The translations under genes were made by a program, and so were the position numbers. 64,000 nucleotides of DNA. Source: Cepaea nemoralis (taxonomy: Eukaryota; Mollusca; Gastropoda; Stylommatophora; Helicidae). The stretch spans positions 1 through 64,000 of the forward strand of contig JACEFZ010022436.1 in the NCBI GenBank assembly GCA_014155875.1, written 5' to 3'. The notes beneath the pieces are model-generated. The model was not told the DNA's origin. It ran no database searches and saw only the letters and a program-made list of their open reading frames with translations. Of the stretch, positions 21,435-30,717 are shown one piece after another; position 1 is the stretch's first letter, and every line of letters begins with the position of its first letter.

Positions 21435-22906
21435 TGGCCACATGGCAGATCATATTGCAATATTTAATAATAGATTAGCACTTAACACGAAGGACGTTGA
21501 ATTATTGTAATTGTGTCCTCAACTGAACCAAACAGTATTTTTTTATTCTGTTGTTATTTGACTTGATTTAAATGTCTGTTAAAGACACTTTTACCTGTTG
21601 ATTAGCCCCAGACTCGCAAGCTTGCCGTGCTGGTATACTTTAGACTCAGAAACGAGATTTATGAGAAACGTGATTTATGATAAAAATATAATTATAAAGA
21701 ATCAGAATACCATGGATGGGCAGAAAAATCAGGCTGCCGTTGAAATGAAATCTTAAATGAGATATAGCAAGATATTTGGGACATTAACATGTGGGTTAAT
21801 AAATTGAAGGTAAAGATATAAATATGCAGATGTCTCGGCCAGATGGACAAGATCATATAATTAATTATAAACCCAGTGGTGATCATGTCATATGGTGAAT
21901 TACGACCGCCCACGCTTATCGGCTTGGCACATGGTGATGATTTGTTTATTATGGTTACTGACCCTAACATGCTTCCGATGAAATTGATATACAGGCTTCA
22001 TTAACGTATAGTTGGAGTTTATTTTTCAATGGCTATCTAGTTTCTGTGGTCTCATAAATAATTTATACAAAAACATGACCGAAATATCTCTTATTATTAT
22101 TATTGAGTAGATGTATAATATAAATAAAATATATTAATAATAATTAATATTATCACCTCTTAAATAAAATATCAAGTTCAAGCATTTTAATTCATAAATT
22201 AATTAACAATTACTATTTGAGAAGGTTAATATTGTTAAATATTTTACCCATGTAAGATAAATAGTGAAATACATACATACCTAGAACAATCCAGACTCCA
22301 TATGAAAATGTATATAAAAGTAGTGAATTCAAACCAAAACAGAGAATCACGTGGCTTTGTTTACACTTGGGCAGGCTACGACGTTCTTGGTGGTAGACTT
22401 CGATTATGATATTTCGATACTGCAGAGGCGATATCAGGTCACACTTTGGTTGTAAAGAGAAAAAGCGTTGGTTTTAAAGCCAAACATAAATTAAAAAAAG
22501 CCAAATAAATTTGTTTTGTTTTTTTTTCGTACTCATATTTGCCTAAACAAATGAAGTTTCTAAACTAATAACTCATCAATATAGAAACGACATTTGGGAC
22601 TTACAACTTTACAAAACTGCAGACATTTAAGACTTGAGATGACAAAATATAACCTAACAATGTCCCAAGAAAAAGAGACACTAAAATGTTAAATGTGACC
22701 TTAAAGTTTTTTTGTTTTTTTTTAAACTCATTTTCTTATTGTAACTGACAACTTCTTATCCGTGAGTACGTTTTTCATCTTAAACAATCGTATTTTTACT
22801 TTGACGATTCTTGTTCTAATCTCTGAGAGCTAATTTCCATCGCTCGCTTTGAACGCAAACGTAGCCCATACACGTGCTACTATTTATAGTGTACTGGACT
22901 TATTTA
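21435..22906. other. AT-rich duplicated DNA, no gene
   Basis: It matches 56,054-57,490 in R nearly throughout. It contains TTA/TAA-rich runs. A decayed RTE scrap on minus sits near 22,768-22,850 (its R equivalent is at 57,345-57,425), including gacgattcttgttctaatct. Confidence 0.5.
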
Positions 22907-22911
22907 GATAT

Positions 22912-23018
22912 AGGTATTTCATGGAATCAAAATTAGATGGGTATACAGATGAACGGGTATTTTGTGGAATCAAAACTAAGTGGGTATACAGACCAATAGG
23001 TATTTCATGGAATCGTGG
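22912..23018 (+). repeat. 43-bp minisatellite, about 2.5 units
   Basis: The string ggtattt starts at 22913, 22956 and 22999, exactly 43 bp apart. Each unit carries tggaatcaaaa and gggtatacaga. The same array at 57,497-57,603 in R has an identical period. Confidence 0.9.
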
Positions 23019-23189
23019 CAAAATCAGAATAGAAAAAGATCAGATTTTGTGAAAGACCTTCATGATGATACAAGAGAAGAACAATATGATCATCGGAATA
23101 ATGAAGGACCTTCAATTTTGAAGATGGAAGTTCAGAATCAGTTATCAGTTGGGGTTTCTTTATTGCACTCCAGACATGTCTATAGGTGC

Positions 23190-24110
23190 TCAGATCCTTC
23201 CCCCCCCCCCCCCCCCCTCCAGCATAGGCATCAGCGTCCGGTGGCTAATAGTGCCAGTTCTGTGTTGGTTGACGAGGCGCCTTGTTTTCCCGATGTACCT
23301 CTCGCGTCTGGCCGTGCCGATTCTTACTCCCAAGTCTTTCATCCTGGACAGCGATGTGGATTCACTGACGTCAAAGTCCTCTGTTCTCGCCATATCTTTG
23401 AGGACGTTAATAACATCGGTACGATCCATGGACTGGCCATCTACAGGGGGTGCAGAGCCAGCCAGTTTATCAGCTCGTTCATTTACCTCGACTCCCGCAT
23501 GTCCCGGGACGAAGATGAAGGTGACTTTACAGACAACAGACTTCCGCAGCGACTCAGTCCACTGTCTACGTACAGATCCGGCTTCGACCTTCTGAATCAT
23601 GCTCATTGAATCACTTAGTACACACACGTTGGTATAATGCTGTGATTCCAGCCATATGAAAGCCTGTGTAACTGCCATCACCTCCATCGTCATGCTGCTC
23701 GTGGTCATAGAGTGGGCACCACTGGATTCTTGAACGGTTCGGCCCGCTGTACGGGCTGTAAATGCCCAAGCACTTCTTTGCTGCTTTACAACAGATCCAT
23801 CTGTATAGAGATGAGCACTTCGGGGCTATCTGAGTGTTCATAGATGAGCGCGTTGACCTCTGCATTGACAGCGGCAGGGTTCTGCTTTCTGCACCGTCTG
23901 ACGAGTGATAATTCAGGAGAAAGTGCACTTAAAAGCTGGAGGCACCGGCACCCATTCCTTGCCAGGGTTGATACTGGTAAGACTGCAGACCTGTCTGACG
24001 ACATCTTCCGCCCGACCCATCTATGATTTGCCCCTCTTTAGCCTGTCACCCTTTTCTCTGAATATAGCGTTATGCAGAGGGTGCTGCTCATCAGCACTTA
24101 TTTTGCACGA
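23190..24110 (-). pseudogene. RNase H domain of the I/Jockey-like fragment
   Basis: Reading minus from about 24,110: KSWMGRAEDVVRQVC, then LYTDGSVVKQQRSAWAF (first catalytic Asp), TMEVMAVTQAFIWLES (Glu), VCVLSDSMSMIQ (Asp) and VPGHAGVEVNERADKLAGSA (final Asp). The clean open stretch is 23,190-23,708. Upstream the frame is broken. Catalytic residues are all present, but the protein cannot be made whole. Confidence 0.75.
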
Positions 24111-24137
24111 GCTCTCCAGATCTTGATCCTGTGTTCC

Positions 24138-24279
24138 CCCGGGAAGGTTAACCCGGTCAACAAATGCCCGCAGAAGTCGGCCTAACGGCGCAAGAACGCA
24201 GCTCTGCTGTAAACAGGCACAACGCAATCACGTCCGAAATTTAAAAAAAAACTCTGGATGAACGAAGAAGAAGAAGAAT
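24138..24279 (+). mobile_element. SINE-GAA copy 2
   Basis: A 142-bp insertion with an exact 12-bp target duplication, atcctgtgttcc, at 24126-24137 and 24280-24291. It sits inside the RNase H LINE fragment, which itself sits inside an RTE, making three nested layers. The start (cccgggaaggttaac) and the GAA tail match the other copies. Confidence 0.9.
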
Positions 24280-25289
24280 ATCCTGTGTTCCATTGTCGGG
24301 AAGTCAAGGAGGTATCTCATTGCTACACAGCTGGTGTCTCTCGTGCAGCCCAAAATGATGCGCATGGCTTCGTTTTGTACCTTTTCAAGTCTTCCAATCT
24401 GTGTAGGGCTGACAATGAGGATGGCCAGGGCATACTAGATGCGTGAAAGCACCAGTCCTTGGAACAGAAGTATTAGCAGTCGTTGCTCGATATTGGTAGT
24501 CGCCATGACTCATTGCTGACAAACCTTTTCGAGCCTTTCGTTATGACATAATCGACATGATCTATGAAGGGCAGACTACGATCAAACCTCACGCCAAGAT
24601 GTGTCATTGACTGGGTTCTATTCAAAATGCTCCCATCCATTCTTACTGCTTGCAGGTCTGTGTTCACAATATGGTTGTTTAGGAGAACCATGTAACCGAT
24701 GCCTTTGCAGGGTTGACAAGGGGACCGGCATGAGCACACCATGAGGAAATTCGATCTAGTTCGCCCTGCATATCATTGGCAACCGCCTGTCCAGAATGCA
24801 CTTAACCATATGAAAACTGGCAAGACCCCGGGTATAGATAACATCACAATAGAAATGATCAATGTCTTAGAAGAATATGGAATAGATCAAGTCACCAGAC
24901 TGCTGAACACAATATACGATACTGGAGATATACTTCCTGAATTATGTAATTCTATATTTATTGCAATCCCGAAGAAATAAGGAGCCTTGGAATGTGATCA
25001 ACATAGAACAATTAGTATAATGAGCCACATCACGAAGATAGTGCTAAGAATTATCATGCAAAGAGGAAGAAAATACAACCTGGAGTAGGAGAAGAACAAT
25101 GTGGGTTAGTAGAAGGCAAGGGTACAGTAACTGACGTGTATATACTGAGAATAGTAATTGAACGTTCTATGGAAGTAAATAAAGATCTATATCTTTGCTT
25201 TATTGACTACACAAAGGCCTTCGATAAAGTGAGATACGTCGACATGATAAGGATGCTTGAAGATCTACAAATTGATGGAAAATCTTAGA

Positions 25290-25485
25290 CTTTTATAAAA
25301 TAAACGATGCTTTTCGAAGTTCTGAGAAAATGATGCGATTCCATATGTATCACACCGGCCGCCTTTACGTTCCAAAACATTTCCTGATACCGAGTGTAGA
25401 CTGGGAGTCCCTGTCTCTGTGGAGATTGATACACATAACCATCTTGTCAACAGGCAAGCGTTCAAACCACTGCGCTACCGCGACT
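25290..25485 (-). mobile_element. SINE-D (tRNA-derived) relic
   Basis: On minus the head reads gtcgcggtagcgcagtgg, a good A box, followed by a degraded B box and a body containing cacagagacagggactcc. The same copy is at 61,080-61,262. Confidence 0.6.
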
Positions 25486-25489
25486 CGTA

Positions 25490-25735
25490 AACTTCACTTT
25501 ATTTCTTCCTTTTTGTACGTTAGAAATATATTGTCTGTATCTGCAATGTTGTCTCTTGTATAAACCTAGCTGTCCTTTTTAGTTCACTCAGTTGTCCATA
25601 GGGTTTATCACCCATTATTGCCGTCTGTCCTCTTAGACAAAGATTAGTGCAGTCGACCAAACACAAACCGGTGGAACGCAAAGGGAAACAACCGCTGTAT
25701 TTTCCCACGATAATCATCCATCGATATAAATGTAA
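25490..25735 (-). mobile_element. Family-2-type LINE 3' UTR fragment
   Basis: It matches, with divergence, the 3' terminal region of the family-2 LINE at 30,648-30,770 (gcaatgttgtctcttgtat, tttttagttcac, ggtttatcacccat). The body upstream is absent, so it is a strongly 5'-truncated copy. The equivalent in R is 61,265-61,560. Confidence 0.6.
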
Positions 25736-25759
25736 CACATAAGTGCTCCGTTCTACTCC

Positions 25760-26075
25760 TTACTCAAGCTGAATGCGGAGAATCTCAGCCCAGTGAGCGA
25801 GCTCCGTAGCACCGGCGGGGATCTTGAAATTCTCTGGATAGATTATTAACTCGAAATTTTGCCGGGGCAGCGCCGTTAGGCTACTCTTTTTCGATTTCCA
25901 ACTGCCAAGGTAATTTTTACGTGCGCAACAATACACACGGGCGTCCGATCTCACTACCCAGAGACCGGGGGAATTGTTTGTTACTAGAAGTCAACGTGAA
26001 AATATCCCGTCCCTCACCGGAGCTTGAACTCGGGACCCCAGCACTCGAGGCGGACACCATACCTCGAGACCACTC
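25760..26075 (-). mobile_element. SINE-E (tRNA-derived)
   Basis: The minus-strand head reads ctcgaggtatggtgtccgcc, then a B box, gagttcaagctcc (26,021-26,033 on plus). About 230 bp of body follows. The same insertion lies at 61,580-61,905. The RTE at 26,076 entered at the 5' end of this SINE. Confidence 0.7.
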
Positions 26076-27402
26076 CATCCATCCATCATGTGCCATGCCG
26101 GTAAGCGTGGGCGGTCATGTTCTGCCATCTCACTCGATCACCAGAGTCGTGGATCAGCTCCGTGTTTCTGTCTCGACCATGCCACAAGGCCAAGCCATCC
26201 AGGTACTTGCTTCTAGGTCTTCCCCTTGGTCTGTTCCCCTCGATCTTACCAGTTGTCACCAAATTCTCCAATCCATTTCTTCTCATAACATGCCCAAACA
26301 ATTTTGACTGTCTACGTCTAATTTCTCTAATCAATTTACGATCTTCATTTGTTTCTTGAAGGACTTGTTCATTGGTCTTTCTGGCTGTCCATGGTATTCT
26401 TTGCATTTTCCTCAGAAACCACATCTCTACAGCCATCAGATGTTTTTCAGCCTGACTGCTCATTGTCCACGCTTCACATCCATATAAAAGTACAGGTTCA
26501 ATGTAGCATCTCAACACTCTTTTTCTCGTTTCAATTGACATCTTTTTATTGGTCAATATGTTTTTTCATCTTGCTAAAGGCTACTTTTGCCATGGCGATT
26601 CTTGTTCTAATCTCTTCAAGGCATCTCCCATCAGATGTTATTACTGTTCCGAGATAATTGTACCTGCTCACTTGTTGAAGAATATTCCCATTTACTTGTA
26701 TATTACATTGTGGTATTTCGTCCTTCCTAGTGACGACCATAATCTGTGTCTTTTTACAATTTAATTCTAACCCTAGTTGTTCACTGTGTGTAACAATCGC
26801 ATCTACTAAATTTTGCAGGTCCTGTTCATTGTCTGCAATCAAGACTGTATCATCTGCATATCTAATGTTATTGATGCATCGTCCCCCAATGTTGATTCCT
26901 TCCATATTTTCAATATTTCTGAAAATACTTTCACTGTACAGGGAAAACAGATCTGGAGACATTACACATCCCTGTCTCACACCCCTTTTAATAGGCTGAT
27001 ATTGGCTTACTTCATTATCAACTCTTATGGCAGCTTGTTGTTTCCAATATATGTTTTTTACAAGTCTAAGATCTTTTCCATCAATTTGTAGATCTTCAAG
27101 CATCCTTATCATGTTGACATGTCTCACTTTATCAAAAGCCTTTGTGTAGTCAATAAAGCAAAGGTGTAGATCTTTGTTTACTTCTATAGAACGTTCGATT
27201 ATGTTTCTCAGTATATACACAGCATTTACTGTACCCTTGCCTTCCACAAACCCACATTGTTCTTCTCCTATTTCAGGTTGTATTTTCCTCCTAACTCTTT
27301 GCATGATAATTCTTAGCAAAATCTTCGTGATGTGACTCATTATACTAATTGTTCGATGTTGATCACATTCCAAGGCTCCTGATTTCTTTGGGATGGAGTG
27401 GT
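26076..27402 (-). mobile_element. RTE-like LINE, 5'-truncated, L-specific
   Basis: A 1,327-bp insertion with an exact 13-bp target duplication, ctcgagaccactc, at 26063-26075 and 27403-27415. R has the uninterrupted site near 61,885-61,900 with small changes. The 5' end falls inside RT and the 3' end finishes in ggatggatgg-type repeats (read on minus). Confidence 0.88.
26086..27373 (-). pseudogene. RTE reverse transcriptase and C-terminal region, one frameshift
   Basis: The first frame (27373-26546, 275 codons) contains CDQHRTISIMSHITK, LCFIDYTKAFDKV (motif A), GVRQGCVMSPDLFSLYSE (motif B) and the catalytic RYADDTVLIAD. It also has the thumb motif YNYLGTVITSDGR. A shift near 26,550 moves to a 156-codon frame (26556-26086) with IEPVLLYGCEAWTMSSQAE, FGHVMRRNGLENLVTTGKIE, RPRGRPRSKYLDG and RVRWQNMTAHAYRHGT. 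It is one of the better preserved RTE copies here but lacks the endonuclease. Confidence 0.88.
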
Positions 27403-27601
27403 CTCGAGACCACTCAGCCCCAACAAAATAATATAATTGATCTACATTAATGGGTACATTCTTAGTGACCTATTAAAATCCATTTTATAGCTCTGCCAAA
27501 GAAACCCGGGCGCTTTAGAATGCGAAGAGCATCGCACAATGAGTCACATGGCAAAGCTATTACTCAGAATAATTATGAAAATGAAAAGAATAAAAAATAA
27601 G

Positions 27602-29174
27602 TAAGCGGTGCAGCAAGGGCAGTGGGTGTCGTGGGAGGGAACACAGCCGAAGTCTCTCTCGTGGAAAGATATATGGCGCTTGTCACCGCTGAGATTAAGC
27701 TTCCTTGTCAGAGCACTTTACGACCATCTACCGTCAACTGTTAATCTGGTCAGACGGGGTTTATCCGAAGGCCCAACATATCCCCTATGCAGCATCACGC
27801 AGACCAAGAGGGCTCAGACCGTAGAACATGTACTGTCAGCGTGCAGGGCTGCCCTTGGGCAAGGCCGATTCATGTGGCGCCGAACTGTCAGCCATAGTGG
27901 GTGTAGCAAGATTGCAGGCTAACAAGGAGACTGTTGTCAAAACCGAGTGGATACGCTTCGTAAAAGCTAGACAAAAGTCGAACAGCAGAGTCAACTGCTC
28001 CGACAGTCTGTCATCCATCTTAGGTGGCGCTGAAGACTGAGAGCTGACAGTAGACCTGCCGGGCCATGGCAAATACCCAGAGGAAATCCGGAAGTTTCAG
28101 CTGCGACCAGACATTGTAGTTTGCTCTCCGTCGACTCAACAGTTAGTACTAATAGAGCTAACTGTTCCGTTCCAGTCAAGAGTCGAACAGCAGCACACCT
28201 GTAAGATGGAGAAATACAGTGACGTGGTTGCAAGTATAAGACTCGAAGGATATACTGTCAGGCATTTCGCCATTGGGATAGACGCGAGAGGCATTGTTAC
28301 CAACTCTGCATACAACGTCATGGAACAACTAGGTATAAAGGGACAAGCAAGAACTAGGGCACTTAAAAGACTGGGCTAGGCTGCCGAGCAGGCCTCGAGC
28401 TGACTATGGAGCAAGCGCAATACGGGGTGGGACAAGGATACGCAGTAAATGGTTCAACTTTGCCTGCAATGTTAGTCACTGTCTCTCAAGAAGAACAACG
28501 TCAGTAACACAAAACCCTCTCCAGTAGATTACCAGCTCACAATGGGCCCGAAACAACAACCACAGTTTCGTGCCGACCCGGGAGTCATCCCACTAGGGAA
28601 GAAGAGAGCACCCAAACTGGATATAGCGATCACACGAATCAGAAATGTCAGCCAAAGACGAACCTCTGTAGTCAAGCGCCGGCAACGATCGCTTGGGGTG
28701 GAATTGTACGTTTTGCAAGGACCACGCCCAGTAGCGATAGCGGTGGGTCAAGGGGGAGACCCAAGCCTTAATATAGTGAGCTCAGAGGGAGTGCTGGCTT
28801 CCGCTAGGAGCGCGCATATGGCTGGATCCTCAAGCCGTGAACGGGGCACGAAGAAGGCAACGCGGCAACGAAGACGTTTACTGTCAGAGTAATAGCTAAT
28901 CAGTCATAACATCTGATGGGAGATGCCTTGAAGAGATTAGAACAAGAATCGCCAAGGCGAAAGTAGCCTTTAGCAAGATGAAAAACAACGATAGATACCC
29001 GCGATAGGAGAAAGACGTCTGGGAGTCCTGACACAGACGGGCCTGCCCCCTGAGAGTGTCAGGAAGGTAAAGGGGCCGAAACATTCGAGGAAGGGGCGGG
29101 GGGGGGGGGATGGGACTCCTTACGATGATCAGAAGCCTCATGTCGTGTTTGCTCTCCGGCGGAGTTTTTACCAC
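27602..29174 (+). mobile_element. LINE fragment with restriction-like endonuclease-type C-terminus, plus RTE scrap
   Basis: It is inserted in the RTE relic. A duplicated site of about 20 bp (27582-27601 and 29175-29194, two mismatches) flanks it. The left part encodes the C-terminal region described below. Near 28,905-28,990 there is a short plus-strand RTE thumb piece (VITSDGRCLEEIRTRIAKAK). The last part (28,995-29,174) holds a G run near 29,097 and no frame. A target duplication longer than the 9-13 bp typical of the other insertions suggests a different cleavage geometry. Confidence 0.6.
27608..28380 (+). pseudogene. Zinc-motif and PD-(D/E)XK-like C-terminal LINE domain
   Basis: The first frame (27,608-27,922) contains KDIWRLSPLRLSFLVRALYD, then PLC...VEHVLSACRAALGQGRFMWRR, a degraded Cys/His cluster followed by the usual W-R motif. 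After frameshifts, LRPDIVVCS, LIELTVPFQSRVEQQH and KMEKY can be read near 28,095-28,220. The RPD...ELT...K spacing resembles the PD-(D/E)XK endonuclease C-terminus of R2/NeSL/Utopia-type LINEs. A broken AAEQASS-LW stretch follows, where relatives end. No RT domain remains. The clade assignment is tentative. Confidence 0.5.
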
Positions 29175-29609
29175 TGAAAAGAATAAGAAACAAGATTAAA
29201 CCAGAAATTAGGTGATGAGCAGTGTGGATTTGTAGAGAGAAAGTCACAAACAATGCTATATATATATTCTCAGGACACTATTAGAAAGATCTATAGAAGT
29301 AAAAACAGATCTGTACTTATGCTTCATAGACTACACAAAAGCATTGGACAACGTGAAACATTACGAAATAATAATAATATTACTAAAGCAACTGAACATT
29401 GGCAGCAAAAATCTGCGAATAATAAAAAACATATATTGGCAGCAAACAGCAGCCATAAGAATCAACTTCGTGTGAACATTTTAGTGTACAAAGAAGGGCG
29501 TCAGACAAGGTTGTGTATTGTCTCCTAATATGTACAGTGAATTTATAATGAGATCTACAGAAAATCTGTCAGGGATCCTTGTTAGTGAACATAATATAAA
29601 TAACTTATG

Positions 29610-30150
29610 TTAGCCAGTGAACCGGAGTTCGATCCCGGGTCCAGTCAGGGATATGCACTACTGACGAGCTCAAACGAGAGTGAAACTCGAGAATAGTGCT
29701 TCCAATCTTACGTGGACAATGCTTAAGTTTCGTGCCGGAATACGGTCAGCGTTGCCATTAGTGGGGTGTGCGCAATCTTCAAACCTCACACACCACGAAA
29801 CAACCAAATACATTAATTTAATTATGTTTCGCTGGGCTCTCGGCGCCTTGTGTGTCTTGTCAGATCGAGAAGACCTGATCATTCGTGGTCACATCGATTG
29901 ACGGCTGTCAGTCGCTGCGATCGGGAAAATTTTTCGTTACTCCCTACAATTGGTGACGTTGTAGTGTATTCTAGTATGATAATTGATCGCATCCAGCATA
30001 AGTCGCGTGGTCAGTGGTTGCTCACACGCCGGTGCTCCGGAGTTCGATCCTACGTCCAGTCAGGGATATGCACTACTGACGAGCTCAAACGAGAACGAAA
30101 CTCGAGTCTAGTGCTTACAATCTGACGTGGACAAGGCTTAATACTTCGCA
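29610..30150 (+). mobile_element. SINE-F pair: two direct tRNA-like repeats around about 300 bp
   Basis: The block ccggagttcgatcc...gcactactgacgagctc recurs at about 29,624-29,730 and 30,038-30,145. The second has a complete head with an A-box-like gtggtcagtggttg and a perfect B box, ggagttcgatcc. The first lacks the head. The DNA between has no clear frame. This could be two SINEs or one dimeric or terminal-repeat element. It disrupts an RTE relic. Confidence 0.6.
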
Positions 30151-30717
30151 TTCAGCGGTAAGTCACTAATATTGAATGTGAGAAAGAGAGTGCTGAAATG
30201 CTACTTAGATCCTGTTTTGTAACATGGCAGTGAATCTTGGATTGTAAATGAACAAATAAGGAAGAACTTGGAAGCAACAGAAATGTGTTTTCAGGGACGA
30301 TAGTTACGAATTGCTTAGACTGCCAGAGTAACTAACAACGAGTCTGAAAGAGGATAATAAAATAGAACATAGTACACAATAATAAGAAAGAGATTTATTT
30401 GGTTGTTTCGGGATTAGAGATTTAAAAATAAAGACTAAGATTTATGTGGTCATGTGATGAGAAGAGAGGCAATCGAGAACATCGTGTCAACACACACAAT
30501 GATGAGAAATAACCTTGAAAACCTAGTGACAGCTCTCCACATTTTATGGGAGGAGAGAAATCTCATCTACCGTCACCATGGTCGTTAGTGTATTATGTGA
30601 CTGGCATGTTTTGAACAATTGTTGACAGCAATTTACATGTTTATTCTTCTTCTTTCGTTCGCTTGAAATATGTCTATAACTACAATGCTGTCTCTTGTAT
30701 GAATTGAACTGTCTTTT

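Larger units (their letters stand above)
23139..24791 (-). mobile_element. I/Jockey-like LINE fragment, RT thumb to 3' end (L-specific)
   Basis: It is inserted in the RTE copy, with a short target duplication cagaat at 23133-23138 and 24792-24797. The joined site is intact in R near 57,738. On minus it begins in the RT thumb (ANDMQGELDRIS-like, then MTHLGVRFDRSLPFIDHVDYVITKG) and runs through RNase H to a C-run close to its 3' end. The RT palm is missing, so it is 5' truncated. It carries a SINE-GAA insertion at 24,138-24,279. A second copy of this family is at 44,702-45,620. Confidence 0.8.
23019..25285 (+). mobile_element. RTE-like LINE, interrupted and 3'-deleted
   Basis: This plus-strand RTE copy is shared with R (57,603-60,894). 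The first piece, 23,019-23,138, encodes remains of SDHVK-DLHDD and NEGPSILKMEVQN. The second, 24,792-25,285, encodes ALNHMKTGKTPGIDNITIEM, LPELCNSIFIAIPKK, and CDQHRTISIMSHITKIVLRIIM, and ends decayed near DLYLCFIDYTKAFDKV. The gap is the RNase H LINE insertion at 23,139-24,791. Relative to R, the second half of RT and the C-terminus are deleted at 25,285. Confidence 0.8.
2102..27447. repeat. Segmental duplication, left copy (L)
   Basis: The backbone of this segment recurs in the same order and orientation at about 46,061-61,929. Matching landmarks include the ankyrin gene, SINEs near 14,325, 20,084 and 20,795, the 43-bp minisatellite near 22,912, an RTE copy, and three repeats at 25,290-26,075. 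L is longer mainly because of insertions absent from R (2637, 8034, 21010, 23139 and 26076) and a 3.7-kb stretch (15,070-18,810) missing from R. The left boundary abuts the family-2 LINE 5' end. Homology stops near 27,447 after aattgatctacat. Confidence 0.85.
27448..30560 (+). pseudogene. RTE-like relic broken into three pieces
   Basis: Piece 1 (27,448-27,601): FLPKKPGALECEEHRTMSHM-type sequence in broken form, then AKLLLRIIMKMKRIKNK. Piece 2 (29,175-29,605): LKRIRNKIKPEI, LCFIDYTKAL and LRIIKNIYWQQTA. Piece 3 (about 30,150-30,560): NVRKRVLKCYLDPVL and decayed ESWIVNEQIRKNLE. The closest relative in the window is the plus-strand RTE at 36,956-40,536. Pieces 1 and 2 are separated by the LINE insert at 27,602. 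Pieces 2 and 3 are separated by a SINE-like block and a loss of the YADD region. Confidence 0.7.

Noticed and set aside
22912..23018. CRISPR-like regularly spaced repeat
   Set aside because: The 43-bp period is a contiguous minisatellite without unique spacers, in a eukaryotic context.
27836..28233. Minus-strand reading frames over the RLE-type fragment
   Set aside because: They are shadows of the plus-strand coding remains, which carry recognisable motifs.
30032..30075. Possible tRNA gene with perfect B box
   Set aside because: The acceptor and T stems do not close into a cloverleaf, and the sequence recurs as a SINE head with a common body.
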